From Kiritimatiellia bacterium (GTDB lineage Bacteria > Verrucomicrobiota > Kiritimatiellia > CAIVKH01): a stretch of DNA of 64,000 nucleotides. The number at the start of each line of letters is the position of its first letter. Position 1 is the stretch's first letter. The stretch covers positions 929,651 to 993,650 of the forward strand of contig JAOSKE010000001.1 of assembly GCA_027493775.1 (NCBI GenBank), given 5' to 3'. Positions 1 through 9,019 of the stretch are shown in pieces. The notes below the pieces were generated by a model that had not been told where the DNA came from, did not search any database, and saw only the letters and a list, made by a program, of their open reading frames with translations. The translations under genes and the position numbers were made by a program.

Positions 1-13
1 CACGGGAGTTGGC

Positions 14-661
14 TCAGCTTTTTGCGCGGAACTTTTTGTACCAGATGGTGTAGCCGATTAGAACGATAACGCAAAAGGCGAGCGCACCTAAAAGGGCCTG
101 GTGGGAGTAGCGTCTGATCAGCTCTTCGTTCTGGCCGGCGACGTAGCCGATGGTTGTCAGAATGGCGACCCACAGCCCCGCGCCGAGTCCGGTCCAAAGC
201 AGAAAGTGCGCGATGTTCATTCGCGCCAATCCTGCGGGAAGCGAGATGTATTGACGAACAACGGGAACAAGTCGGGCGGTGAAGGTTCCGACTTCGCCGT
301 GGCGCTGAAAGAAGCGCTCGCCCTTCTCGAAGTTCTTTTCAGAAATGAAGAAATATTTGCCCCATTTCAAAAGAAGCGGGCGGCCCAAGAGCATTGCGAG
401 GTAGTAGTTGAATAACGCGCCGAGCCAGCTTCCCACGATTCCCATCACAATGACCACGATAAAGCTCATCTCATGCCCGGCTTGGTAGTTCGCCGATTGC
501 AGATAACCGGGCGAGGCGAGATAGCCCGCTGGAATCATCACGACTTCACTCGGAAACGGGAAACAGGAGCTTTCCAGAAACATCATAATCACGATTCCGG
601 GATAGCCCCACTGCCCAACAAGCTGCACAATCCAATCAACCGCCTGATGCAAAAATTCCAC
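14..661 (-). CDS. DedA/SNARE-associated family membrane protein
   Basis: Polytopic inner-membrane protein of the DedA superfamily, whose members are linked to undecaprenyl-phosphate or phospholipid flipping and envelope homeostasis. The family patterns are visible: [10 protein letters not shown] near residue 37, a [13 protein letters not shown] segment near 92, and the re-entrant signature [17 protein letters not shown] near 127. At 215 aa it has the usual family length. The start is GTG, supported by an AAAGGAGC Shine-Dalgarno six bases upstream. It is the last gene of a same-strand run with the GT2, acyltransferase and lipA genes, which suggests a shared envelope context. The exact substrate cannot be read from the sequence. 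Confidence 0.88.
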   Translation of the reverse strand: MEFLHQAVDWIVQLVGQWGYPGIVIMMFLESSCFPFPSEVVMIPAGYLASPGYLQSANYQAGHEMSFIVVIVMGIVGSWLGALFNYYLAMLLGRPLLLKWGKYFFISEKNFEKGERFFQRHGEVGTFTARLVPVVRQYISLPAGLARMNIAHFLLWTGLGAGLWVAILTTIGYVAGQNEELIRRYSHQALLGALAFCVIVLIGYTIWYKKFRAKS

Positions 662-672
662 AAAAAGCTCCT

Positions 673-1401
673 TTAGTCCCTGCCTGTTTCGACCGACCGA
701 TTTTCCATCTCACGCCGACTTTCACGGTGAAGGCGGCGCAGCATAGCGAAAAACCGCGCGGTGTCAGCAAATGGATTTATTTTGCTCTTCGGCGCCGCAT
801 GATAAATCGTGCGAATGGGGACGGATTCGATTCGATATCCGGCGCGGCCCAGCCAAACAAGCACTTCAGATTCTGCATCGTATCGGGTGGTTTTGGTGAA
901 CAAAAGCGGCAAGACGTCCGCACGGTAAGCGCGGTAGCCGCATTGCGTGTCGGCGACGCGCTGTCCGATCATCAGACTCAGCAGCCAGCTCATAAATCGG
1001 TTTGTGAGCCGACGAAGCCTCGGCATATCCGCGATGTCGCCCATCCGATTTCCGACGATCACGGCGATGTCTCCCGACGCCAGTGCGCAGAAGGAAGGTA
1101 AATCGGCAGGGTCGTGCTGCCCATCAGAATCCATGGTCACGATCCAGGAGACTCCCTGCTGAATGGCGTGATGGAATCCCGTCTGAAGGGCCGCGCCCTT
1201 GCCGCGATTCACGGGGTGTCGCAGGACTGTCGCGCCGGCGGCGACGGCCTGTTCTGCAGTGGCATCGGTGGAACCGTCATCCACAACGAGCACACTCATT
1301 CCCTGTCCGCGGATGCCGCGGACGACGTCCGCAATGTTTCGCTCTTCAAAATAGGCGGGGACAATCGCAAGCCAAGTCGAGAGATCATTTTCGGCAATCA
1401 T
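673..1401 (-). CDS. Family 2 glycosyltransferase (dolichol-phosphate mannosyltransferase-like)
   Basis: Soluble GT-A fold glycosyltransferase of family 2. It begins with a nucleotide-sugar binding strand (AIVPAYFEE), followed by [10 protein letters not shown] near residue 40 and the metal-binding MDSDGQHDP near residue 92. There are no membrane helices, so it resembles polyprenyl-phosphate sugar synthases such as DPM1 or ArnC without their C-terminal helices. Its start overlaps the stop of the upstream acyltransferase by four bases (ATGA), so translation is probably coupled. It may make a lipid-linked sugar for envelope glycans, perhaps for the GT-C-like protein at 3.8-5.4 kb. That partnership is inference. 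Confidence 0.88.
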   Translation of the reverse strand: MIAENDLSTWLAIVPAYFEERNIADVVRGIRGQGMSVLVVDDGSTDATAEQAVAAGATVLRHPVNRGKGAALQTGFHHAIQQGVSWIVTMDSDGQHDPADLPSFCALASGDIAVIVGNRMGDIADMPRLRRLTNRFMSWLLSLMIGQRVADTQCGYRAYRADVLPLLFTKTTRYDAESEVLVWLGRAGYRIESVPIRTIYHAAPKSKINPFADTARFFAMLRRLHRESRREMENRSVETGRD

Positions 1402-2273
1402 CTTTCGCCCCGTTGTTCGGGTTTCCAGAACTCATGAAACACAAACCACTGGCAAGGGCGCTCGCCGACCTCATTTTCAATGGCATCGCGAATGCGCTCG
1501 ATAAGCCGCGCGGGATCAGAAGCTGCATCAGGAATAATCGGTTCGTGGATACGCAGCAGAAAGGTATCATCGGGCAGCCGCAGCAGAAATGCGGGCACAA
1601 TCGGTGCGCCGGTTCGCGCAGCAAGCCATCCCGCGCCGCGTGGAAAACGAACCTGTTTGCCAAAGAGTTCGAGCGTGTTGTTTTCGTTCGAAAAATCGCG
1701 ATCAGACAAGAGCGCGACGATCTCACCGTTTTTCAAACAGCGCAACAGAGTTCGTCCGGAAAAGCCGACATGGACGACGCGGAATCCGCGTTCTTCGCGG
1801 AATTTTTGAAGCAATCTTTGTACGCGCGGCATTTCAGCGGGCGCAGCGACAACGTTCACGGGGTAGCCCAGCGCATGCAGCATCGCGCCGCCCACCTCCC
1901 AATTTCCGAAATGCGCCGTGACGATAATCACGCCCCGCCCCAGCCCAAACGCATATTCCAGTCGCTCGCGGTGTTCGATACTGACGATGCGCTGCAATTC
2001 CTCGCGACTCACTTTTGCGTAGCGAAAAAAATCCACGAGGTATTTGCCGAAATTCTGAAAGGTCTTTCGCGCCAAACCGCGCAGAACGGTGGCTGAGGGT
2101 TCGATCTGTCGCGCTTTATAGACCTGCGCAAGGTTGGCCGTGACGGCCCTTCGCGAGGTGCGTTGAAAGAAATAGAAAAGGTCGGAGATCCGGAGGCCGA
2201 TCCAGTAGGCAAAGCCTCCGGGCAGATATCGGCTTACCGCCGCTGCCAAACGATAGCTAATATAACCTGACAT
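1398..2273 (-). CDS. LpxL/HtrB-type lipid A biosynthesis acyltransferase
   Basis: Member of the LpxL/LpxM/HtrB late acyltransferase family, which moves an acyl chain from acyl-ACP to a lipid A precursor at the inner membrane. The HX4E catalytic motif is seen as AHFGNWE near residue 112, and a downstream GREVALLSDRD-like region fits the family's second block (here GEIVALLSDRDF). The 291 aa length and the N-terminal hydrophobic segment are typical. It lies 10 bp after lipA and overlaps the GT2 start, forming a tight run. It supports a Gram-negative envelope with lipid A. Which acyl position it modifies is not evident. Confidence 0.88.
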   Translation of the reverse strand: MSGYISYRLAAAVSRYLPGGFAYWIGLRISDLFYFFQRTSRRAVTANLAQVYKARQIEPSATVLRGLARKTFQNFGKYLVDFFRYAKVSREELQRIVSIEHRERLEYAFGLGRGVIIVTAHFGNWEVGGAMLHALGYPVNVVAAPAEMPRVQRLLQKFREERGFRVVHVGFSGRTLLRCLKNGEIVALLSDRDFSNENNTLELFGKQVRFPRGAGWLAARTGAPIVPAFLLRLPDDTFLLRIHEPIIPDAASDPARLIERIRDAIENEVGERPCQWFVFHEFWKPEQRGER

Positions 2274-2283
2274 GCACCTCCGA

Positions 2284-3165
2284 TCAGGAAGCGACGGTCA
2301 TCGCCTCTCTCGCGATCTGCAACAGTTCTTCCGCTCGATAAGAAGAGCGGACAAGCGGGCCGGACGCAATGCCGAGAAAGCCCATCGCCTGCGCTTTTTC
2401 TTCCAGCTCCTTGAACTCGCGCGGCGACAAGTAGCGATCCACTGGGCGGTGATTGCGTGACGGCTGCAGATATTGGCCAATGGTGAGCAAGCGCACCCCC
2501 GCGTCATAAATATCGCGAAAGGTCTCCAGCAATTCATCATCCGTTTCGCCGAGTCCGACCATCACGCCGGACTTTACAGCGATGTTTTTTGAATAACGCA
2601 CGGCGGCATTCAGCACCGCGAGTGAACGGCCGTAGGAAGCCTGCGGGCGAATCGCGGCCTGCAGACGCTTCACCGTTTCGACATTGTGATTGAACACATC
2701 CGGCGCGGCTTCGAAGACATTGTTGAGCGACGATTCAACACCTTGAAAATCGGGCGTAAGCACCTCCACGGCTGCACCCGGCAGAGCGCGGCGGATGGCG
2801 CGAATGGTTTCCGCAAAAATGCTGGAACCGCCATCGCGCAAATCGTCGCGGGCAACACTGGTGAGAACGACATGTTTGAGGTTCATTCGCCGCGATGCCT
2901 CAGCGACGCGGCGCGGCTCATCAAGATCGGGCGGCTTGGGACGGCCTGAAGGTACGACGCAGAATTTGCAGGCGCGTGTGCAATAGTTGCCCAGCAACAT
3001 AAACGTGGCGGTGCCGCGTCCCCAGCAATCATTGATGTTCGGGCATTTGGCGCTGCGGCACACCGTATGCAGGCCGAGGTCCATCAGTACGCCGGTAACC
3101 TTGCTGAAGTCCTCGTCCTTGGTAGTTGGAGCGCGCAAACGAATCCATGGAGGTAGTCGAGACAT
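2284..3165 (-). CDS. lipA: Lipoyl synthase
   Basis: Radical-SAM enzyme that inserts two sulfurs into protein-bound octanoyl chains to make lipoate. Both iron-sulfur sites are visible: the auxiliary cluster motif CRSAKCPNINDC and the radical-SAM motif CTRACKFC. The C-terminal RSSY motif, which ligates the auxiliary cluster in this family, is also present. The ORF track begins 24 codons earlier, but family alignment favours the internal ATG giving MSRLPPWIRL, about 293 aa. No strong Shine-Dalgarno precedes this ATG. It heads a minus-strand run with the acyltransferase, GT2 and DedA genes. No lipB is seen in the window. Confidence 0.95.
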   Translation of the reverse strand: MSRLPPWIRLRAPTTKDEDFSKVTGVLMDLGLHTVCRSAKCPNINDCWGRGTATFMLLGNYCTRACKFCVVPSGRPKPPDLDEPRRVAEASRRMNLKHVVLTSVARDDLRDGGSSIFAETIRAIRRALPGAAVEVLTPDFQGVESSLNNVFEAAPDVFNHNVETVKRLQAAIRPQASYGRSLAVLNAAVRYSKNIAVKSGVMVGLGETDDELLETFRDIYDAGVRLLTIGQYLQPSRNHRPVDRYLSPREFKELEEKAQAMGFLGIASGPLVRSSYRAEELLQIAREAMTVAS

Positions 3166-3349
3166 GCGGGCAATGTAGCAGGGTTCGAGTAAAGTGCAAC
3201 GTCCGGCGAGCGGATAATCGCGCAACGCGCCATCCATAATTTAGATGCAACACGGAGGCAAACATTCAACCCGCCCGACACCTCCCGTCACGGCGCGTGC
3301 GATGATGATTTTCTTCGCGCACGGAGCCTTGCGCCGGTACACTGGCGGG

Positions 3350-3852
3350 ATGGAAAATGAAATGCAGGATGGCGTTTCTGCCTTGCGCGATGCGGGGTGG
3401 ACGCCGCAGGAAGGCTTCATGCGCGTGGCGCTGCGGCAGGCGCAGCGGGCAGCGGATGCGAAAGAGGTTCCCATCGGAGCGGCTATCTTTAAGGGGTCGC
3501 GGCTGATCGCCCAGGCATATAATCAGGTGGAGATGCTGAAGGATCCGACGGCCCACGCGGAAATCATCGCGATCACTCAGGCGGCGAGCGCATTGGGCGA
3601 CTGGCGGCTGACCGATTGTGCGCTGTATGTGACGAAGGAGCCGTGTCCGATGTGCGCGGGCGCGATTATTTTGGCGCGAATCCCGATGGTGGTTTGGGGG
3701 TGACGGACCCGCAGCGCGGTGGCGCGATTTCGCAGTTTCAGATTTTACAAAATCCGGCGCTGAACCATCGCGCGGAGTTTCGCGCAGGGTTTATGGAGGA
3801 GGAGTGCAAGGCTATCCTTCGTGGATTCTTCAAGGATCTGCGCGCCAACTAA
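3350..3852 (+). CDS. tadA: tRNA(Arg) adenosine-34 deaminase, frameshifted
   Basis: Zinc deaminase converting A34 to inosine in tRNA-Arg(ACG). The N-terminal part carries the zinc and proton-shuttle motif TAHAEI and the PCxxC motif EPCPMC. The frame then stops at [11 protein letters not shown] near 3703. The expected C-terminus ([22 protein letters not shown]) follows in another frame to 3852. One extra G in the GGGGG run at about 3696-3701 would restore [11 protein letters not shown]. The start at MENEMQDG is chosen because upstream codons do not look like TadA. The gene is usually essential, so an assembly indel is the likely cause. Its 3' end overlaps the convergent membrane gene by about 20 bp. 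Confidence 0.88.
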
Positions 3853-5431
3853 ATTCACAGATCGTCGGCGGCAGCTCATCCGCTGGACACTCAAACAATC
3901 TCATCAGCGCCGCGTCACCGTGCGACCAGAGGACGCCGTACTGAACTTTTCGAAACGCGAGGTAATCGCGAAGTCCATCCGCATCACGAACGCCACTCGC
4001 CGTCACGTAGTCCAGGAGGACGGGCTGGAGCCGGCCCTGCAAGTCGAGCGCCGATTCATACCCTTCATAAAGCAACCAGCCCGGCGCATCGCTCGCCAAA
4101 ACAGTCTCCTTTGACACTACTTTTGCGCTCAGACTCTTCGCCAGCGCGGCCCGCGCTTCCATTTGTTCGCCCTGCGCCGCACGGTGTTCGCGCCAATGCG
4201 AACCTTGATCGCGCACCCCTGCGAAAAGTGGAATGACGCCGATCAACACGGCGACGATGACGCTTACCCATTTTCCCGGAAGCGGAAGTTGTGCCTTCTC
4301 GACAAGGCGATCAACCACCCGCACAACTGCAACCACGGTGTAGCCGATGAGGAGAAGCCAAAGCGGGGTTAGCGCGGTCATTAGCGCGGGCAATCCGCTC
4401 ACGCCGAGAAATGGATAAAATGGGGCAAAGGCAAATGGAACGATAAAGCCGAACAAGAGGGTCGTTGCCGCCCAGTCGAGCTGTTTTCGCAGAATATCCA
4501 CGAGCACGAGAACCACGCCGATGACTGCGAAGAGTTTCAACAATGCGTTTTCGAGCAACGGCCCGTGCCAGATGGAAGAGAACGCGGCGCTCAAGCCGAG
4601 TACGGCAAAGTTGTGGATTGCGCTCGGATGCTCCACCGCGTTCAACGTGAGCGTGGTGTCGGGCGCGGGCGGCCACGGGACTCCGATTGCCCGCATATTC
4701 CACCAGATGATCGGGCATAGGACGATGGCAAAAATGACCACACCGGTGAGCCAGCGAATGAGCAGGGTGACATAGCCCGCGTTGACTCTGCGCAGGATGC
4801 GGAGCAGCAACACGTGAAATCCACACGCGAGCCAGAGCGCAACAAATTCAATTCGGAAAAGAGCGGCAAGCGCGATCCACAGCGCGGCGGCAACGGGGAG
4901 CGGCGTTTCGTCCGAACGCAAAGCATACGCGTGAGCAAAGAGTGCGCAGAGAATGAGCAGCGCACCGACAGTGAGCGGCTGCCCCGTGAAGGCATCGGGA
5001 ATGACCGGACCCATCAGCGCCCATGCAATAATCGCCCACCACATCAGCGATGCGCGCACGGCCACAACACGGGAAAGGGAAAGGAACGCAGGAATGGAAA
5101 GCAATCCGGCAAGGAGCGAGAGCAGCGTCGGACTTCCCGCCAAATCCATTCCATATTTTACCGCTATGGAAATGATTGCGCGCCACAGGCCGTTGTTTTG
5201 GAGCGGAACCAAATCCGATCCGAGCATGGGCAGTCCCGTCTCTGCCCATGATCGGGCAACGGCGAGGTCAATATAGGACTCGTCCGACGGATAGCTGAAA
5301 AGAGAGCCTTGCCCGTTTTGTTGCCACCAGAGCAGCGCGGCAAACGCGATAAAGAATCCGAAGCCCGTCAGCAGAAAACGCAGAAGCGACGGGGCGCGGG
5401 GGGGCGCTGGGATGGGGTCGGAATTCGTCAT
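3830..5431 (-). CDS. Polytopic membrane protein, GT-C glycosyltransferase-like
   Basis: A 533 aa protein with roughly ten hydrophobic segments. Just after the first helix there is an acidic periplasmic loop (SYPSDESYIDLAVARSWAETG in two parts), which resembles the DE-containing first loop of GT-C enzymes such as PMT/ArnT, where the acid is catalytic. A soluble C-terminal part of about 120 residues follows the last helix. Such enzymes use polyprenyl-phosphate sugars, so the upstream GT2 could supply a donor, but this is inference. It starts by a four-base overlap with the stop of the SH3-domain gene, so the two are likely co-transcribed. No specific acceptor can be named. Confidence 0.62.
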   Translation of the reverse strand: MTNSDPIPAPPRAPSLLRFLLTGFGFFIAFAALLWWQQNGQGSLFSYPSDESYIDLAVARSWAETGLPMLGSDLVPLQNNGLWRAIISIAVKYGMDLAGSPTLLSLLAGLLSIPAFLSLSRVVAVRASLMWWAIIAWALMGPVIPDAFTGQPLTVGALLILCALFAHAYALRSDETPLPVAAALWIALAALFRIEFVALWLACGFHVLLLRILRRVNAGYVTLLIRWLTGVVIFAIVLCPIIWWNMRAIGVPWPPAPDTTLTLNAVEHPSAIHNFAVLGLSAAFSSIWHGPLLENALLKLFAVIGVVLVLVDILRKQLDWAATTLLFGFIVPFAFAPFYPFLGVSGLPALMTALTPLWLLLIGYTVVAVVRVVDRLVEKAQLPLPGKWVSVIVAVLIGVIPLFAGVRDQGSHWREHRAAQGEQMEARAALAKSLSAKVVSKETVLASDAPGWLLYEGYESALDLQGRLQPVLLDYVTASGVRDADGLRDYLAFRKVQYGVLWSHGDAALMRLFECPADELPPTICEFSWRADP

Positions 5432-6327
5432 GGGGCGCGTCGCTCAATTCGTTCGAGGACAACGACTGGTTGCTTCACGCCCTGCACCCAATATTCACGT
5501 CCGAAAATGGTAAGCGTTTCGTTCATGAGCGAGTTGAGCTGCGCGGTGTTTCCCCGGACATAGCATACCGTGACCATTTGCACTCCCTCCTTCTTAACAA
5601 GGCGAAATGCGCTCGGACGACCGAATAGGAACGGCGCGGGTTTCAATTCTCCCTCTCGCTGAACCTGCTGTCCCTGCCCCTCCAACGGCACTAGCGTCAA
5701 GTCAGACGGGGGCGGCGCGGCCCGCGCTGGAGATTGCGAAGGTTGCATCGGCTGCGGCGAAATGGGCGCGATGACTTCACCCAATGCGGGCGCAGCTTCA
5801 GCGGGCGGCAATAGCGGCGGTCCGGCGGGTTCGCTCTCTTCCACGGCAACCGGAACGGGCGGCGAAGCCGCGCGGACGGATGTAACCACATCCACAAGTT
5901 CGCGACTGATCCAGAGCACGCCGTTGGAAGGCGCCACTTTCATCCACTCGCCAAATTGGCCGCGCACGTCGAGCTTCACTCCGCTCTCCACGGAGCCGAC
6001 AATGGAATAGTTGATCCCCGGCCCGGCGCGGAGATTGAGTTTGTTCACCGTACTGACTCCGTCCTTCACAAAATCGCGATGCGCCCAAAAATCCACGGAC
6101 TCGGGCGGAACGATTGCGACCCAGTCGGCCTGTGTGCTGACCACAGTGAAACGGTCTCCCGCATTGGCCTGCACAATCACTTCCGCAGAGGTATCCGGTC
6201 GGGCCCGAAGATTTACCCGATCTGATCGGACTCGCGCCACCAGCTCCTCCGCGCGCACAGCCGTTCCAACGGCCAGATACGCAGCGACCAGAAAAAACCA
6301 CCGCCATGACGAATTGCATCTGCTCAT
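5428..6327 (-). CDS. Secreted protein with two bacterial SH3 domains
   Basis: An N-terminal signal peptide (hydrophobic FFLVAAYLAVG, cleavage near VRA-EE) is followed by two SH3b domains at about residues 27-90 and 92-145. Each has the NLRA(R/G)P signature. A Pro/Ala-rich linker leads to a C-terminal region of about 75 residues, which I do not recognise (FRLVKKEGVQMVTVCYVRG). SH3b domains commonly bind peptidoglycan or peptide ligands, so a periplasmic wall-associated role is likely. The gene overlaps the GT-C-like gene by four bases and diverges from the TPR gene at 6.38 kb, with about 50 bp between the two starts. Confidence 0.75.
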   Translation of the reverse strand: MSRCNSSWRWFFLVAAYLAVGTAVRAEELVARVRSDRVNLRARPDTSAEVIVQANAGDRFTVVSTQADWVAIVPPESVDFWAHRDFVKDGVSTVNKLNLRAGPGINYSIVGSVESGVKLDVRGQFGEWMKVAPSNGVLWISRELVDVVTSVRAASPPVPVAVEESEPAGPPLLPPAEAAPALGEVIAPISPQPMQPSQSPARAAPPPSDLTLVPLEGQGQQVQREGELKPAPFLFGRPSAFRLVKKEGVQMVTVCYVRGNTAQLNSLMNETLTIFGREYWVQGVKQPVVVLERIERRAP

Positions 6328-6378
6328 GAATCCGATATTATGACGAAATAACTTTTACGCGAATGTTTTAATGACGAG

Positions 6379-8457
6379 TTGCGCATGTTGAACAGGTTGT
6401 ATCCCCGCCGATCATGGACCGCCGACGAGCTGCTGCTTCCACCGTGGAGCCTAGGCAGCGCGGTTCCAATAGCTCCGGCTTGGCAACTGTCAACGGACGC
6501 GGGCAGAATCCACCCCGCCGAAGCAGCGGCTCTATGGTCTTTGGAATGGACACCGACCGCGCAGGTCCATGTGACGCCTCATGGGGTCATTGAAGGCTCC
6601 GGGGATTTGGAAAAATCACGGACATTCTGCGCCTTCTGCCCAGAGCCGGATGTATTGATCGGCGAAACGGACGCCACGCATGTCCCCGCGTTGAATGCGA
6701 ACGGCGTGGGAACGGTCACCGAGACGGAGAATGGCGAATATCTGGAGACGCGGTATCACTCTGTTCACCTCCACCAAGTCCAACACAAGAATCGCATCCG
6801 GTTCGTTCTCACCATTCTGCGCGACCAGGCCGATGAAGACGCCAGAACCATACTGGAGCGTTATGCATCGGTGGATCCGTTCGCCTTGCTCTTCGACGCG
6901 CTCGCGCCATATCAAGACTTCGCGCAGCGTCAGACCGGCCTGCAACCCGATGACTTCGCAGCGGTTCAAGAAAGCCTGTTCCCGCTCATTAGCGGATTGC
7001 GCACGTCCCGCGATGGCGCCCACTTATTCGGGGATCCCGACGAATCGGGTCAATTTGAAACAAGGCGAATTTTCCCTCTGATCAAAGCCTGGTCCGAAGT
7101 ACGCGTTGACGTTGCGGTCGCCCTCCTCCGCACCGTGCTGGAGCATCAAAAACCCGATGGTGCGGTTCCCATCGCATTGGATAAACTGGGCGCCCCCATC
7201 GCTGGCGCATTGCATTTCCCCATCCTCGCGCACTGCTTTCACCTGATCTGGACCGTCCGGCCTGAACGCGCATGGTTCGACTCCATCGCGCCAGGCATTC
7301 AAAAACACCTTGAATTTCTAATCCAAACGCTGGACCCGGAGCGAACCGGCCTTCCGCAATGGCCGTCTCCCAAAGAATCGCTGCTCGCGGACATCTATGA
7401 AGCCGATACGATCTCGGCTGAACTTCCTGCATTACTCGCGCGGGAGATCACCGAGCTTGAAGAAGTATCCGGCACAATCCCCGTGGGCGGATTGGATTTG
7501 ACTGATCTGCTTCAATATCGCGACCTGCTTTTCACCCAGCTCCGCACGACGCTCTGGAGCGTCGAGACGGGAAGTTTTTCGGAGCATTATGCCGACGGGC
7601 GTCCCGTAATGCTGCCAACCATCGCGAGCATCCTCCCTCTGCTCTGCCGCGAATTGACGCAACAGGAAAGCGCCCCCTTACTAAACATCCTGCTCAGCCG
7701 CCGACACCTGCTCGACGCGAACGGCATCCGGTTGCAGGTGCCCGCAGCAAGCGAAGGCGAACCGCGTCTAGCCGGAAGCGCACTTCAGCTCTTGCTGGTC
7801 GAGGCGCTGGAGACGCAAAACGCAACCACGGAATCGGCAACGTTGCGATCCGTTCTGGTCCCGAATCTTTCGAAGCCGGAAAGCGCGGAGGCGAGTGCGC
7901 TTTCCATCGCCCTGCTCGCGGTGCCTTCGGCCAGCAAATTCAACAGTCGCGTTTTGTCGCCCGCCCTCTTGTGGGTGGTTCGCCATCAGCGCGCGGTACT
8001 CGCCACAGCGGCGTGTTTTTTTATCCTCTTCAACATCGTCGTATTCGCCTACTCCTGCGGCAACCAGAAACTGACCTTGCAGACCATCGAGACAACCGGC
8101 GGAATGGCCCGGCGTTATTATCAGGAAGGCAACTACACCGCAGCAGGGGAGCTTCTCAGCAGTATCATTGCAAGCAAGCTGCCCTACCCCAGCGCTTATT
8201 TGGATATGGGGAACATCAAATATCATCTCGGTGAATGGGATGAGGCGGAGCGCTACTACCGACAACCCTCCTCCACTCCGGCCATTCAAGCGCAGGCCCT
8301 TCATAATCTCGCCGTACTTCTCTTGGAGAGAGGCCGCACCAACGAGGCCATCGCCGCATGGGAACAGGTGCGCACCGACTATTCCGTCACCGCGCCTGAT
8401 ATGACGAAACGGGCGAACACCGCCCTGGCATTACTGGGTGTGGAAGATGAAAAATAA
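6379..8457 (+). CDS. Unknown protein: helical-barrel-like N-terminus, TM helix, C-terminal TPRs
   Basis: A 692 aa protein that I cannot assign to a named family. Residues about 1-500 carry patterns seen in (alpha/alpha)6-barrel glycoside hydrolases and related proteins, for example LPPWSLG, WRRGIT-like segments in the matching positions and repeated long helices ending in GLPQWPSP. One membrane helix lies at about 540-558 (AACFFILFNIVVFAY). Two or more tetratricopeptide repeats follow (YLDMGNIKYHLGEWDEAERYY and HNLAVLLLERGRTNEAIAAW). The track start is TTG at 6379; the ATG two codons later is equally possible. The topology puts the two domains on opposite sides of the membrane. Catalytic residues cannot be verified by eye. 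Confidence 0.5.
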   Translation: MRMLNRLYPRRSWTADELLLPPWSLGSAVPIAPAWQLSTDAGRIHPAEAAALWSLEWTPTAQVHVTPHGVIEGSGDLEKSRTFCAFCPEPDVLIGETDATHVPALNANGVGTVTETENGEYLETRYHSVHLHQVQHKNRIRFVLTILRDQADEDARTILERYASVDPFALLFDALAPYQDFAQRQTGLQPDDFAAVQESLFPLISGLRTSRDGAHLFGDPDESGQFETRRIFPLIKAWSEVRVDVAVALLRTVLEHQKPDGAVPIALDKLGAPIAGALHFPILAHCFHLIWTVRPERAWFDSIAPGIQKHLEFLIQTLDPERTGLPQWPSPKESLLADIYEADTISAELPALLAREITELEEVSGTIPVGGLDLTDLLQYRDLLFTQLRTTLWSVETGSFSEHYADGRPVMLPTIASILPLLCRELTQQESAPLLNILLSRRHLLDANGIRLQVPAASEGEPRLAGSALQLLLVEALETQNATTESATLRSVLVPNLSKPESAEASALSIALLAVPSASKFNSRVLSPALLWVVRHQRAVLATAACFFILFNIVVFAYSCGNQKLTLQTIETTGGMARRYYQEGNYTAAGELLSSIIASKLPYPSAYLDMGNIKYHLGEWDEAERYYRQPSSTPAIQAQALHNLAVLLLERGRTNEAIAAWEQVRTDYSVTAPDMTKRANTALALLGVEDEK

Positions 8458-8684
8458 TGGAGGACGCGGCACGCCAAGGAGGTTGGGGTGAGAGGCCCCA
8501 ATTGGATAAACGCGCCCACGCCCTCCAAAGTAAAATGTACATCGGCTACGACTTAATTCAAACGAAGCCGCTTTTTTATTGTCTCACCGTGTTTTGACAA
8601 CCGCTCTCAAGGAACGTTGACCGAAAAAATGTAAAATCATACGGTGTCCCTGTTTTTAGAACACACCCATACAAGGTCCGCACT

Positions 8685-9017
8685 ATGTACAAATTCCGCT
8701 TCCTTATCGTCATTTCCTGTCTTGTCGCGCTGGCGGCGACCGGCTGCTTCCGGCAAGATCACAGAACCATCACAATCAGCGTCCCGCAATTGAAGTCGCC
8801 CGAATGCTATGCCATTTTGCAGGAGACGCTGAAGTCGGCCCAAGACATCGAAAGCACACGCCCCAATTACGACGAGCGCACGCTCGATGTCTCCTACAAC
8901 GCGCTTAAGCTCGGCATCAAAAATATCGAATTCGTAATCTCCAACGCCGGGTTCTCCGCAAATGACACGGAAGCCGCACCGGAAGCTCGCGCAAAATTGC
9001 CGGAAGGCTGCCGCTAA
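8685..9017 (+). CDS. Small lipoprotein with HMA-like fold
   Basis: A 110 aa protein with a lipoprotein signal peptide: charged N-terminus, hydrophobic core, then lipobox ALAATGC with the lipid-modified Cys at about residue 21. The mature part resembles the beta-alpha-beta-beta-alpha-beta heavy-metal-associated fold (ITISVPQLKSPECYAIL ... TLDVSYNALKLGIKNIEFVI ... GFSAND). Only one Cys remains where metallochaperones have CxxC. Copper or mercury transfer by the usual mechanism is therefore unlikely, and the fold may serve another purpose. It ends two bases before the pepA start codon, so it is probably the first gene of the pepA-purC-xerD-rnc run. Confidence 0.6.
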   Translation: MYKFRFLIVISCLVALAATGCFRQDHRTITISVPQLKSPECYAILQETLKSAQDIESTRPNYDERTLDVSYNALKLGIKNIEFVISNAGFSANDTEAAPEARAKLPEGCR

Positions 9018-9019
9018 CA

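Noticed and set aside
1083-2096. 337 aa plus-strand ORF
   Set aside because: Antisense to the GT2 and acyltransferase genes and rich in Arg/Ser without motifs.
3690-3720. TGA readthrough or recoding in tadA
   Set aside because: Sequence after the TGA in the same frame does not resemble TadA, whereas the next frame does, so a frame change is needed, not stop recoding.
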